Assembly: GCF_021869535.1 (NCBI RefSeq)
Contig: NW_026262712.1
Coordinates: 114,759,640-114,823,639, forward strand
DNA: 64,000 nt
Direction: 5' to 3'
From: Mytilus californianus
Lineage: Eukaryota > Mollusca > Bivalvia > Mytilida > Mytilidae
The position numbers were made by a program, and so were the translations under genes. Below the pieces are notes generated by a model. That model was given only the letters and a program-made list of their open reading frames with translations. It did no database searches and was not told where the DNA came from. This document shows, one piece after another, positions 1-11,704 of this stretch (its first letter is position 1; every line of letters starts with the position of its first letter).

Positions 1-42
1 TACAGTTTGTTCATATATGTCATGTCAAACATTATGATATTC

Positions 43-163
43 TCCAACGCGATTTAAATTCTTTATCTAATTCGACCCTTCTCATTACCGGCTTTTACCG
101 TTATCCAACGCGATTTAAATTCTTTATCTAATTCGACCCTTATCATTTCCGGCTTTTACCACT
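43..163 (+). repeat. Tandem duplication, 61-bp unit x 2
   Basis: Two near-identical copies beginning TCCAACGCGATTTAAATTC at 43 and 104 lie head to tail. The homologous block near 18330 has a single copy, so this is a local duplication specific to block A. Confidence 0.85.
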
Positions 164-534
164 GGCAAGACAACGGGTGTCATAGTAAGATTTGATCAGC
201 GTCTTATAATGGTTCATACCAATAGCGGTTGTTATTAGAAGCCTTATTGTTGAAGCGTTTGATGTTTATTGTTTGCTCTATGTTGGTCAGTATACCCGTA
301 TCGCAGGATCTGATTTGTCTAGTTTTTTTCACTTGATTACAATAAAATTGAAAATGGAAATGGGGAATATGTCAAAGAGAAAACAACCCGGCCAAAGAGC
401 AGATAACAGCCGAAGACAACCTATGGGTCTTCAACGCAGCGAGAAAATCCCGCACTCGGAGGTGGTCCTTAGCTGGTCCCTAAATAAAATTGTGTACTAG
501 TTCAGTGAAAATGGTCGTCATACTAAACTCCAAT

Positions 535-670
535 CATATAAATGATCTAAAATTAAAAAAACATACAAGACTAACAAAGGCCAGATGCTCCTGACTTGGG
601 ACAGGCGCAAAAATGCGGCGGGGTTAAACATGTTTTGTGAGATCTCAACCCTCCCCTATACCTCTAGCCA
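535..670 (-). repeat. Interspersed repeat (CCAAGTCAGGAG family)
   Basis: The stretch containing CTGACTTGGGACAGGCGCA and a GGCGGGGTTAAACATGTT core recurs in reverse orientation at 33050-33170 and in part near 56890-56960 and 63120-63190. Non-coding. It is absent from the same place in the partner block near 18560, so it probably inserted after the duplication. Confidence 0.75.
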
Positions 671-884
671 ATCCCCATATCCCTTTGATATAGTAAGTTT
701 AATATACTTTACATTGGACTCCTCACTTACAAATGAATTCTGATTATTTTCGATTCTAAGATCAATCACAAGTCATTGAATTACGACTTTGTTTAATTGA
801 AGCCAGCATTGCAGAATAGGAATATACTCCTCTGAAGGATAGATTTTTTTACTTTTCAAAAATGTAGACTGTATCGTGATATTT

Positions 885-1081
885 TCTGATCTGCTTACCC
901 TTCGAGATCACCAATGTTTTTTGTGGGCTTATTGTTGCTCAGTGCTTAGTTTTCTATGTTGTGTTTTGTATACAGTTGTTTGTCTTTTGATCATTTTGTT
1001 TGTTATTTGCCATGTAGTTGTTAGTTTGTCGTCGACTTATGAGTTTGCATTTCCTTTTGGTATCTTCCGCCTCTGTTTCTG
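885..1081 (+). repeat. Penelope-like tail repeat, copy 1
   Basis: Carries the recurring CTATGTTGTGTTTTGTATAC and TTATGAGTTTG modules that occur about ten times in this window. The short open frame here (about 68 codons) is a chance by-product of the T-rich repeat. The partner block holds the homologous copy at 18805-19020. Confidence 0.75.
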
Positions 1082-1974
1082 AAATTTAATGCAAAGTATA
1101 TGTCACACCGCATTTTTCAAGCTGTTAGTTGTGTGAAAATTCTGATCTTGTACGGATTATAGAAGAAAAAATGCGATATTTAGTTATTCGAAAAATTAAA
1201 AACAACCAAACATAAAATTAATGAAGAAATGTCCTGAATTCTTGAAAGAAGCTGCTACCATAAGATGAAGTCGAATGCATAATTTAATTTTTCCAAATGA
1301 AAAATTCGTAAAAATTATTTTCATATCTGTATCCGTTTAGCTAATTTCAGTAAAAAGGACCAGACCATTTAGTGACATTTGCGGTCAAGATAGAGGAAAA
1401 CTTCAATACTGCATTCAATGTACGAAAAAGTCGAACCTTTTGCTGAAACCTCTATTCTAATGAAGAAACAGCATAGAGTATAATTATTAGGATCATTATA
1501 AATGTTTGTATGAATGAAACATGCAATAATAAATAATGCAACAGACTTTCTGATTATTGAGGCTAGGACATTTGTTATAACGGTGTGAAATTGTGAAATA
1601 ACCATTACTTTGTTTCGCTAAATCAAATTATATGGTTTTAAAAGAATTCAAAAGCTATGGTAGGTGCATCAACATGTAAGCGTTTCTGATATGCATGTAT
1701 CACACGCCATGTCATTCAAGATTCAATTAAAACACTTAAGTAAGGCGTCAGTAATTTACCGATGTTCTATTTAGAAAAGATTAGGAAGAGACAAATCAAG
1801 GTAGCACTCACAAACTGAGTGAATCGCATGAATCCAAAAGTAGAGGGACCTGTTGTGTCGACAGGGTAAATGTTTTCTGCTTAGCATGCATCCCTAACCC
1901 AGCAAATCACATGTAGTCGGGAATATGACACAATTGGAAGTTGTTCTAATTACTAAAGATCTAAGACTGCGAAA

Positions 1975-2410
1975 ACATGTCGCTACTAGATGACACAGCG
2001 ACACATCGTGTTTACCAACCAATTTGATATGATGACCATAAAACTTGTCGATTTCAGTCGTTCTTCAGCATACTTCTGTTCGGTCAATAAGGAACACACC
2101 CCTGTTTATGAAATCCATATAGTGTGAACATGTGCCACCGTAATATAATAACTGAGATATGTAAACGCCATACGATGGAGCAGAGGGTATGTAACTGCTG
2201 CGAAATGGAAAGTTGAAGTCATCTCGTTTGTCATAGATTTTAGTTTGCAGCCCTCCACCTGTGTCAATATCGAGAAAAAGATCAAGATATGTAGCATGTT
2301 ACTTTCGGTAGTATCCTTGATTTTAAGTTAAACAGAATAAATGAGATGTAAGCACCCACTGAAAAGTGGGTTATTGAGTGACGAAACATTAATATATCTG
2401 AAAGTGTAAT
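1975..2410 (-). pseudogene. Penelope-like reverse transcriptase remnant (3' part)
   Basis: Read on the minus strand this segment translates, with frame breaks and an internal stop, to RT palm and C-terminal motifs: an RYIN-type version of the YxDD region followed by SLNNP, then IKDTTES, a YLDLFLDID-like stretch, KIYDKRDDFNFP and YGVYISQ, then a degraded RYxLVxR-like segment. The order matches the RT/C-terminal region of elements I know from bivalves. The catalytic Asp pair is lost. A homologous, better preserved copy lies at 19980-20435. The family assignment to Penelope-like elements is from memory. Confidence 0.7.
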
Positions 2411-2602
2411 AAAAGAACTTTTTTAGAATTAAGTTTTTTTCTTTTTTTCTTTGAGAAATTTCTTTAGTTGTTTCCCTTTGGACGGAAATATATTTTCAAT
2501 GGTAATGAAGAGCCAGCAGAATTGCCAAAGCTATCTATATATATATATTAATGTGTGTAATCTTTAAGTTCTTATAAACTTTTCATTCCATTTAATCTTT
2601 TG

Positions 2603-2865
2603 TTAAGCAATAGTTATTTTTATTCCAAATTGGTTAAAACGCCTTATTATCACTTTCAACGTATCCTTTCCTGCATGGGTAGCAGCCCATTTTGTCCAAT
2701 ATAGTACCAATATACAATTGCAAACGGTACCAAAAGCGAGACAGAAGGTACTAAAGAAATGGCAATGCCATGGCAAAAACGAAACACTACCAAAGACAAA
2801 TAGCAGTCTACAAACACAACATATGTTAAAACTGAGCAATAACAGAATCAAATCGGTAATTGACA
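2603..2865 (-). repeat. Penelope-like tail repeat nested in the RT remnant
   Basis: A minus-strand copy of the CTATGTTGTGTTTTG / TTGCCATGG module sits between the two RT fragments at 1975-2410 and 2870-3007, where the conserved GIPMG-to-YxDD part should be. The same interruption is present at 20570-20865 in the partner block, so the insertion predates the duplication. Confidence 0.65.
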
Positions 2866-2869
2866 TATA

Positions 2870-3007
2870 GACTATTGGAATACCGACTGTCTGCTGAAAT
2901 ATCAATCCACTAAACTCAACAAATATATTGTCGATAAAAAATTTCGGCATTTTGATGCCGTCATCGTTTGTGTATTTGTTGCGTGAATCGGTTTGTTTCC
3001 TCCACAA
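2870..3007 (-). pseudogene. Penelope-like reverse transcriptase remnant (5' part)
   Basis: The minus-strand frame shows SRNKYTNDDGIKMPKFFIDN and then FQQTVGIP, corresponding to the RT fingers/palm segment ending in the family's F.GxVFQQTxGIPMG motif. The frame then runs into the unrelated tail repeat. Dead fragment. Homologue at 20885-21035. Confidence 0.7.
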
Positions 3008-4690
3008 AGTAAAATTTGTTCATGACCTTAAACAAGGAGTTTACATATTGCTAATTTTTGTGGAAAAACCTCTGTTAAATAAGAAATGAATGATTAGTCA
3101 ATACTTAGATAGGGAAAACGAAATAATTTGTGAATATCTTTTGACTTGGTGAATTGAGATGCATGACGTTTTATTTTGTTTTGGGTCTTGTAAGGCCAGC
3201 TACAAAGTATGCATTTCGATTCCCCCAAAAAAGGGATAAATAAAATCATCATAGATACCAGGATTAAAACTTTGTACGCCAGCCGCCCGTTTTGTCTACA
3301 AAAAGCTCATCAATGACGCTTGGATAAAAAAAGTTAAAAAGGCCAAATAATGTACGAGGAAGAAGATCATTGAGGATCAAAATTCCGAAAGGTTTTCTTG
3401 GCTGGTGATACCCTCGGGGAGAAACCGTCATCAGCCATGGCATAATCCACTATGGAATATGATCTTTTTTAAACGTTAACATGTATTTCTGAAAAGATAA
3501 TTACTTTTTGATTTATTTTAAAATTTGGCCTAGATTCTGCTATGTCACTACCACAGATAGCATGTGAAGCATAACGGTTAAAAATGTGATAAGGTTTGAA
3601 TCGGTGAATTTATTTTAATAATGCAAGAGCTATTAAAACTCGATAGACCACGGACTAATTTGAATAATTTTTCTTCACTTAGTTGCCCCTTTTGTAAATT
3701 AAGATATTGATTTCTACAGGTACAACATGATTATATTTTAAACAAAATCATAAACTACGATCGTTAATATAAACAAGAGTCTTTACTTATAATTTGATAC
3801 GACATTTAAATATCAATTTTATTCAAAGGCTGTCTAAACAATTAGATTTAGGAAGTGTGTGATTTAACTATTAACTTATATATAATTTCAAACTATGAAG
3901 AAAATACATTTAAATTCTATCATATCTAATATCTTCTTACGACTGGAAGTAAATACCTTTATATCTATCATATCAAACATCTTCCTACGACTTTACTGAT
4001 CAGCGTCCTACTTTGTGAACAGTATGTGGATGGTTTTTTTTTATAAATTGAATCATACATGTTTTAACGTCTATTTCTATATCACCTAACTGTCCCTTAA
4101 AAAGATATAGACATATTATTTTACAAAAATACAAAGAGGTTCTGATACTGCCATTGGCTTTATATCGACACAAAAGAATTCCTCATTGATATATTGAACA
4201 ACATGATTGGGTCAGTCCTGAGTTGGATTATTACAACATGTGCGGAATCTGTCCTCGATCAAGGACGTAGTTCTTGAACAAATTGTATTATAAAAGTTAT
4301 ATCGGATTTTTGTCTAATTTTAAAATTAATAACACTGGCATTATTTTTTTGTTTTAAGAACCTAAGTGACCCGAACGTACTGTTAATTTGCAAATATTTG
4401 TCCAATTGGCTTTATCATTAAATTAATGCATATTTAACTCCTTCTCAAATTAACCAAATGCAAAGTCAATATAAAGTACCCCTTTTAACATAACTATCTG
4501 ACTCTTACATTTAAGAAATTATGGGAATGTTTTTTTTGTGATCATGATGAGGCTGTTATATTTGTGTCTACATTAGTATCCTGTACCTGTATCGAATATC
4601 ACGTCACAGCTGTGATTACAAAATTTATTATTATAAAAAGTTCATCAAGGTCACAATGAATTATCAAATATATGATGCAATATCAAACTT
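3008..4690. other. AT-rich non-coding flank
   Basis: No frame supportable as a gene. It contains a degraded interspersed module at about 3270-3400 (a form of the ACGCCAGACG...CGTCTAC repeat followed by CTCATCAATGACGC) that is missing or reduced in the partner block. The rest is shared, diverged flank of the segmental duplication. Confidence 0.6.
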
Positions 4691-5185
4691 AAGAACCGGA
4701 AGTCGTAGAGACATGGGACTACCACCATTCAACTCAGGACCACTTGACCTTTCAAATGTCACAAGGTCAAGGTCATGGTACACTCTGAAGGTCAAGATTA
4801 AATTTCATCATGACCTGAAATTGACCTCAAATTGAAGGTCTTGAATTACTGATCATCTTTCCAGTTAATAGAAGGTTGATATCTGTTACCTTTAAAAAGA
4901 TATACATATGTTACTATAGTTTTAAGAATTATGTTAATGTAACTTTTGAACAGACGGTCGGACATTTTTGAGCTTAATGTATAAAATGTAGAGCTCGTCG
5001 AGAGGAACATTTTATACACAGTATGTATGCAGCAAACTCTTATCGTTTTCTTAATATGCAAGCTTGAAATTGCAGCGTAATTTTTTTTTGCACTCGGTGA
5101 CCTTTGACCTTGGATGCAAATTGAAGGTCACCTGAATTTAAGATTATTGGTGTAGGTCCCAAGTCTCTACGACTTCCGGTTCTCG
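4691..5185. mobile_element. Non-autonomous DNA transposon with terminal inverted repeats
   Basis: The left end (4691) starts AAGAACCGGAAGTCGTAGAG and the right end (to 5185), read in reverse, starts CGAGAACCGGAAGTCGTAGA; the match continues about 28 bp with one or two mismatches. Inside are several AAGGTCA / TGACCTT direct and inverted motifs and no transposase frame; the 71-codon minus frame at 4846-5061 is not recognised. The homologous place in block B (about 22130) lacks the element. Confidence 0.8.
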
Positions 5186-5219
5186 AAATACAATTTTTCA
5201 AAAATTGTGTATATTATTT

Positions 5220-5760
5220 CAAGAGAAATAACTCCTTATAAGGGTCAATAACAAAATTATTTTATATTTTCATTTATATTGCCATCTGTTCCTGTACATG
5301 TTGCTGTTTTCAAATCGATTCTATCCCTAATACTTTTTGAGAAAAATGCAAAGGAAAGAAATTGCTTCAAGGGGATATAACTCGCATAGGGGATAATGAA
5401 ATCCTATGCGGCCTCATATGGTAGAACATCATGATGAGATCTACCTATTGTCCAAATAAGGTCATGATATCTTTAAAAACAACGAGGGGGGGCCATGTCG
5501 AAAAAATCCAATAAAAGGGAGATAATTTCTACAGGGGATGATGAAATCCTTAACAGGGTCATGTGGTAATACTTCAAGATGAGGTCTATCGATGGTCCAT
5601 ATTTGGCCTTGATAACTTCAACAGAAACGGGGGGAGGGCATTCCCAAAAAAATGTTGGAAGAAAAAAAAAGAAAAAAAAAAAAAAAAAAAAAAAAGAAAA
5701 AGAAAAAAAAAAAAAAAAAAGAAAAAAAAAACATTAGAAAAATTATAAGGTCTTTCCTAA
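5220..5760 (+). repeat. Unclassified repeat with A-rich tract
   Basis: Contains two related stretches, around 5375-5470 and 5515-5600 (each with GGGATAATGAAATCCT- or GGGATGATGAAATCCT-like sequence), then a long A-rich run with sparse G at about 5660-5732. Together with the preceding inverted-repeat element it makes up about 1.1 kb absent from block B. The lysine-rich open frames over the A tract are artefacts. Confidence 0.65.
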
Positions 5761-7358
5761 GAATGTTTGATATTGAAGTCACCGTAATCATACAAAATAA
5801 ATCAACGATTTGTCATACTCTTATCTTTCACGTTTGTTAAAATTAAATGGAAACAAACTAAAAATTAAATGGTTCACTAACAAATTGTAAAACTACGTGT
5901 GTAGTCTATACATAAGTGTGAGATAATTATGCATATTTTGTAGGTAAAAGCCATGCATCAATAAATATGACGTGTGCAACGAAACTTTTCCGTTACTTGT
6001 TCGTAAAAGATACATTCTTAATTGCCACATATAGTAACAAATAGCTTTCTATCCCAAGATGCAAAGATGAAATAGACAGGTGAATAAAACTAGGGTGAAT
6101 TTTAAAATCTGTACAGTCGATCCCTGTGATAAGACCAGACAGGTTGCAAAAAATAGAATAAAACAATCTCATAAGTTTCAAAATGAGTGATGACGACGTA
6201 GCTGCGTTGGTAATTGACAATGGATCAGGAATGTGTAAGCCCCAAGAGCTGTTTTTCCATCAATTGTTGGAAGACCCATACATCAGGTTGTTAAAAAATT
6301 TCCAACTTTATATTTAATAAATAATGACCTTATAAACAGTTAAGCTTTCCGTTAGTATGGGAAATTAGTTAATTTATATCGCAACTACCTAGCTACAAAG
6401 TGGAAACCAAAGATATGCTTTATTTATTCGGCTTTTTATAGCCTTTTTTATTACTTCAATATTCGTTGTAAGAATTCTATTTATGTGCCATAACAAATCA
6501 TTTCAAAATTGTAAGCCATAGCAATAAACTAGTACTTAATACAATGTAATTTGGAGGTACACGTTACTGATGTCCATATTTGGAGATTATTCATACTGGA
6601 ATAGCGTTGGACACGCCAACGTATGTATCTTTTTGATAAAATTATCTTTGCCACTCAAGCCGACATATACCCTAAAATTCTAATTTTGTTGTTGTTGTTG
6701 TATTTGTTTCTCATAGACTAGACATATATATATAAGCATTTCGACCTTAAACTTAGCTAAATTTAACCTTTTTATGTATAAAAATTCAAAACGAGGAACA
6801 ATCCTTATATTGTACCAACACAATTAGGTGGAATATACCTTTTATGAATAAAAAAAAAGGAAAAACGCGGAATCATAGATTTTTTTCGGTAACCACGTGA
6901 GATAATGGCATTCATCACGTGTAGCTAGTGGAACCGATCCGTTTAAAACATAGATATTTTAAATATGATTGGGACTAATTTAGAAATGAAATTGTCTTCT
7001 TACCCAAAATGTTGTCAAAACTGACGATGGCGCAACATGACGAAAACTTCAAACTTCAAATGACGTATGAATATGTACATCGGAAACTAACCTGGCATCA
7101 AGGTATTCCTTTGACCTCCAAATTCCAACAGGAACATGAAAGGGAAATTCGTACATAACTGTCAACAGCTTGTTGGTAGACATGGTAGAAGGCTTTTTGA
7201 TAAAAAAATAAAATATTTTTGGGTTAATGGTTGGGGTTAATGATAAACCCGATAAAATGCAATTTACATTGGATGCAATTAAAATTAAGATGCACGTTTT
7301 GTGGTTTTCAGGGTGTAATGGTTGGTATGGGACAGAAAGACAGCTACGTTGGCGATGA

Positions 7359-7755
<397 letters not shown>

Positions 7756-8728
7756 TTTATCATCTTTCAAAGCAATGTTTTTTATCAAAATTTCCTTTTT
7801 CAATAATTTCGCGGGAATTGTTATTACCAGAGTGTCTCTGTTATTACTAGGCAACACACGTCATCAAAATATTAAACCGCGGATACACCTTGTGGCCAAA
7901 ATACGCAGGGTAAAATATTCCCATTAACTAGAGGAAGAAAAATGTTTCGTGTACATGATAATGCATATATGAGAGTATAATATTTGAAGATGATACAAAA
8001 AAAAAAAAGAAATATTAAAGATTATATTGAAAGATCGTAGTATTTCATATCACTAGAAGAAGAAAATTTCTACTCGCTGACTGCTGAACAGCATACGGTT
8101 CATAAAAAAATTCCAGAAACGCATCAAAATGCTGTTTGTTTTCAAGACTAAAAGTACACATATATATTAAAGTAGTCGTAATTCGTAAAGGAGAAGTTAA
8201 TTTGAGAAAGACAGATGTTGATAAATTGTCCTTCTTGTATGTAAATACCTCGACATCTCGCACCTTGTACCCGCCATTCATTTGTACGTGAGAAGACAAG
8301 GAAGGTAGGTGTTATTTTTGTAACGACTACCCCACCAAATTGCATTAGGACGGTATTCTGGTTCAGGTTATGGGGTACCATTTCCTATAAGTGCTTTGCC
8401 AAATGTTATCATTGAGGAAAACATATTTGGTTCAAACATGTCAAAATTTTCCGTCAGATATTTTCTTCTCAAATAATAGTCCATCTTGAAAGGCAGGAAG
8501 GCGTCAAAGCAAAAATTTAAAATAGCCTTCCAAGACGTCATAATTATTTGGACTACTCAAATAACAGAACCAGATCACCTGGATTTTTGAAATATTATAC
8601 AAAATTGCTTCGCTGCATTCTGTTTGTCCATGTACATTGATATATCATTCTTTTGATGACTTGGAGTTAAAATGACAAGGTACATCATGTTTATGATTCT
8701 TGAAAAAAATTATGCTTTCAGTGTATTC

Positions 8729-8801
8729 AACTAGGTAGCTCAGGGGTCAGAGCATCTCTTTATGAGAATGTCTTAGGTTCAAATCCTAACTTAGTTACAC
8801 T
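8729..8801 (+). mobile_element. tRNA-derived SINE-like head (or tRNA pseudogene)
   Basis: A 5' arm AACTAGG pairs with CTTAGTT at the 3' end; a GCTC/GAGC D-stem encloses AGGGGTCA; a TTAGG-TTCAAAT-CCTAA T-arm is perfect. The internal promoter boxes are recognisable (TAGCTCAGGGG as A box, GGTTCAAATCC as B box). The anticodon stem does not pair, so this is not a functional tRNA. A tRNA-derived SINE head is the best reading. Confidence 0.65.
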
Positions 8802-10049
8802 GAAACAGTAAATACTATAAATAGAATCTTAACATGTTTTACATGTATTAATCATTTGATATTTTGCCCTCTTCAGTCTATATCATGTGAATTATCAATG
8901 TACATATACAGATATAGCCAATATATATGATTAACACCATTTTTCACAACATAAACATTAAATTGTGACTTTTTGTGGAATTTTTCAGGATACCAATTTA
9001 ATATGCAGTGAACATGATAATAAATTGTTGTATGTGTGCTTTTTTTTATGAAACAATTATTTTCTTTGTTTTACAAGCAATTTGAGAAAACTTGGTATAT
9101 GTAATTCAGGCTCAAATAATTTGACATTACTGTCATTAGTGATACAGTACATGTATGTACATGCACTCAGTTTGACTTTGACTTTCATTTGCTGAATTTC
9201 CCCCGAATTGAAGTAAAAAATGTCTGTTTGATTGGTCTTCAAAAGCATTATCTTTGTCAGCCATTTCGTATGTTTGTTTTGTTTTGTTTTGTTTTAGCAG
9301 ACGAAATAAGTATTTTAGACTTGTCAGAAAGAGGGTTGTTGTTTTGTGGTAGATTTTCCCCCTATCTTATTATTTAAAATGAAATGTTTAATCTAGAGTG
9401 TATAATATATGTGCATTTAATTAATCAATTTTTATTATAAGTTTTACTGTGAATTTTATGTTCACTATAAATGTTTTTAATAATTTAAACTGCCACCCCC
9501 GCATTGTTGACATTTGTATCGATAGATTGATTTCAATACAGGTCACATCAATAGTTCAAATTAGGTCAAATAGTTCAGTTCTGAAAAAAAGTAGTCCCGG
9601 CAGAACTTATCAAGACTGCCGTCGACACCATTTTATCAACATCTCGTTTTAGAATGTAAAGTAATTTTAGGAAAAAAGAAATGGTTCATTGTAAAATATG
9701 TACTGCAAGTGTAATTTATTTTATTAAAAGAATTTATTTGGTGACTTATCACCATTACAATACAAGGCAATATGTTGGGAGAATTTGTTGATAAGTCCTG
9801 CTCACTTGATAATGTCTCCTCACTTGCACGCGCTAACTGGATACGAGTTTTACAGATATGTTCAGGAAGCTGATATAGCGGTAGGGAAGGATGATAAATT
9901 GCTATCCAGGCAGTATTGTCTTTATACGCTTCTGGTCGTACAACTGGTATTGTGTTGGACTCTGGTGATAACGTTACCCATGCCGTACCTATCTATGAAG
10001 GTTATGCACTCCCTAACGCTATTATTAGGTTGGATCTTGCCGGACATGA

Positions 10050-10406
<357 letters not shown>

Positions 10407-10853
10407 TAAACCATGTATTGCCGATCGTATGCAGAAAGAAATCACAGCGCTTGCTGCAGCAACAATGAAAATCAAGATTATTTCTCCATCAGAAAGAAAA
10501 TATGCTGTATGGATTAGTGAATCTATTTCGGCTTCACTTTTCACCTTCCAACAAATGTGGATTTGTAAACAGGAATACGACGAGTCCGGTCCATCCATCG
10601 TCCACAGGAAGTGCTTTTAAACTTCAAAAGATCGTTCTCCAAACACTGCAACTAATTGTGTTAATATGAAATACCGAAGACGGCATACTCTTGAATCATT
10701 GTTTAAAGACTACCTCCAGATATGAACTAAAAAATAGACTCGTCGACTATAAATGAAAAGAAGCTTTATTGAGATCCAATATTTTAGAAAAATCAAAGCA
10801 CGATGCTCAATCACAAATATTTGTATTGTTTTTGTAGTTCTTTCTTTAACACA

Positions 10854-10859
10854 AATAAA
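10854..10859 (+). promoter_or_regulatory. Poly(A) signal of actin copy 1
   Basis: AATAAA lies 234 bases after the actin stop codon. The same context (ACACAAATAAAACTG) is found after copy 3. Confidence 0.7.
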
Positions 10860-10900
10860 ACTGTAAAATTATTTTGGTGTTTCTTGTAATATATATATAT

Positions 10901-11704
10901 AAATACCGTTCCGATTCCTAACATCACTGAAGAGACATTGATTGTCGAAATCCGGATATGGTGTACAAATTTTTGTACCTCATGTTTGCGGTATAATATC
11001 TTTTCCGCAAGTTTATTGTTTTCTATTTGGTATTAAACTAGTAATTAAGATCCATTTTGTTACATCTGGTGATCCGTTTATTTGGCAATCGCCATGGCAG
11101 TCAGCAGGGTTTAAGAACATCAGTTGTTCGACCTGCTAGTCAAATGCGTTTTGTTAAAATATACTTTGTCACTTTTTGGTCTTTTGGAAAATGTTGTTTG
11201 TGCTATATTTAGACCCCTCAACCCAGAATTTTTTTTTGCATGCACACGTATAAAAGTTGCGGGTTTTTATCCATCGCAATCAAAGGTTTGAACGTTGTTT
11301 TCAATTTAGACTTGTTTATATTTTTTCGTTTGGGCTTGTTTTATATTTGCCTTCGGGTTTATATAATCCGTTCATCCTATTTCGACTCTTCAAAATTCAA
11401 GAGTCTATCCTAAATTGAGGAAATTATATGGCCTTCCAAATACCGTTTCGATTCCTAACATCACTGAAGAGACAATGATTGTCGAAATCCGGATATGGTG
11501 TACAAATTTTTGCACCTCATGTTTGCGGTATACTATCTTTTCCGCAAATTTATTGTTTTCTATTTGATATTAAACTGGTAATTAAGATCCATTTTGTTAC
11601 ATCTGTTGATCCGTTTATTTGGCAATCGCCATGGCAGTCAGCAGGGTTTAAGAACATCCGTTGTTCGACCTGCTAGTCAAATGCGTTTTGTTAAAATATA
11701 CTTT
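10901..11704 (+). mobile_element. Direct-repeat pair with spacer (TRIM-like arrangement)
   Basis: Two direct repeats of 267 bp, 10901-11167 and 11438-11704, differ at roughly a dozen positions and enclose a unique 270-bp spacer. Both contain the CACTGAAGAGAC...TGTCGAAAT module that recurs near 38090, 38415 and 39640, and both give the same 65-codon frame (MSKSGYGVQIF...). The layout resembles a miniature LTR element, but the repeats do not have TG...CA ends and no primer-binding site was identified. A partial tandem duplication is the alternative. Confidence 0.6.

Noticed and set aside
2350-2370. Short stem with a GAAA loop (ACCCACT/AGTGGGT), considered as a hammerhead ribozyme part since Penelope-like elements can carry them
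   Set aside because: The stretch is protein-coding in origin (SLNNPLFSG region of the RT), and no CTGANGA core is present.
5563-5840. Lysine-rich frames
   Set aside because: They arise from a long A-rich tract in a repeat.
8729-8801. Functional tRNA gene
   Set aside because: The anticodon stem does not pair, and it lies within a mobile insertion.
10942-11676. Two similar 65-codon proteins (MSKSGYGVQIF...)
   Set aside because: They lie entirely within the two direct repeats, and the head module occurs elsewhere without an open frame, so they are likely chance frames.
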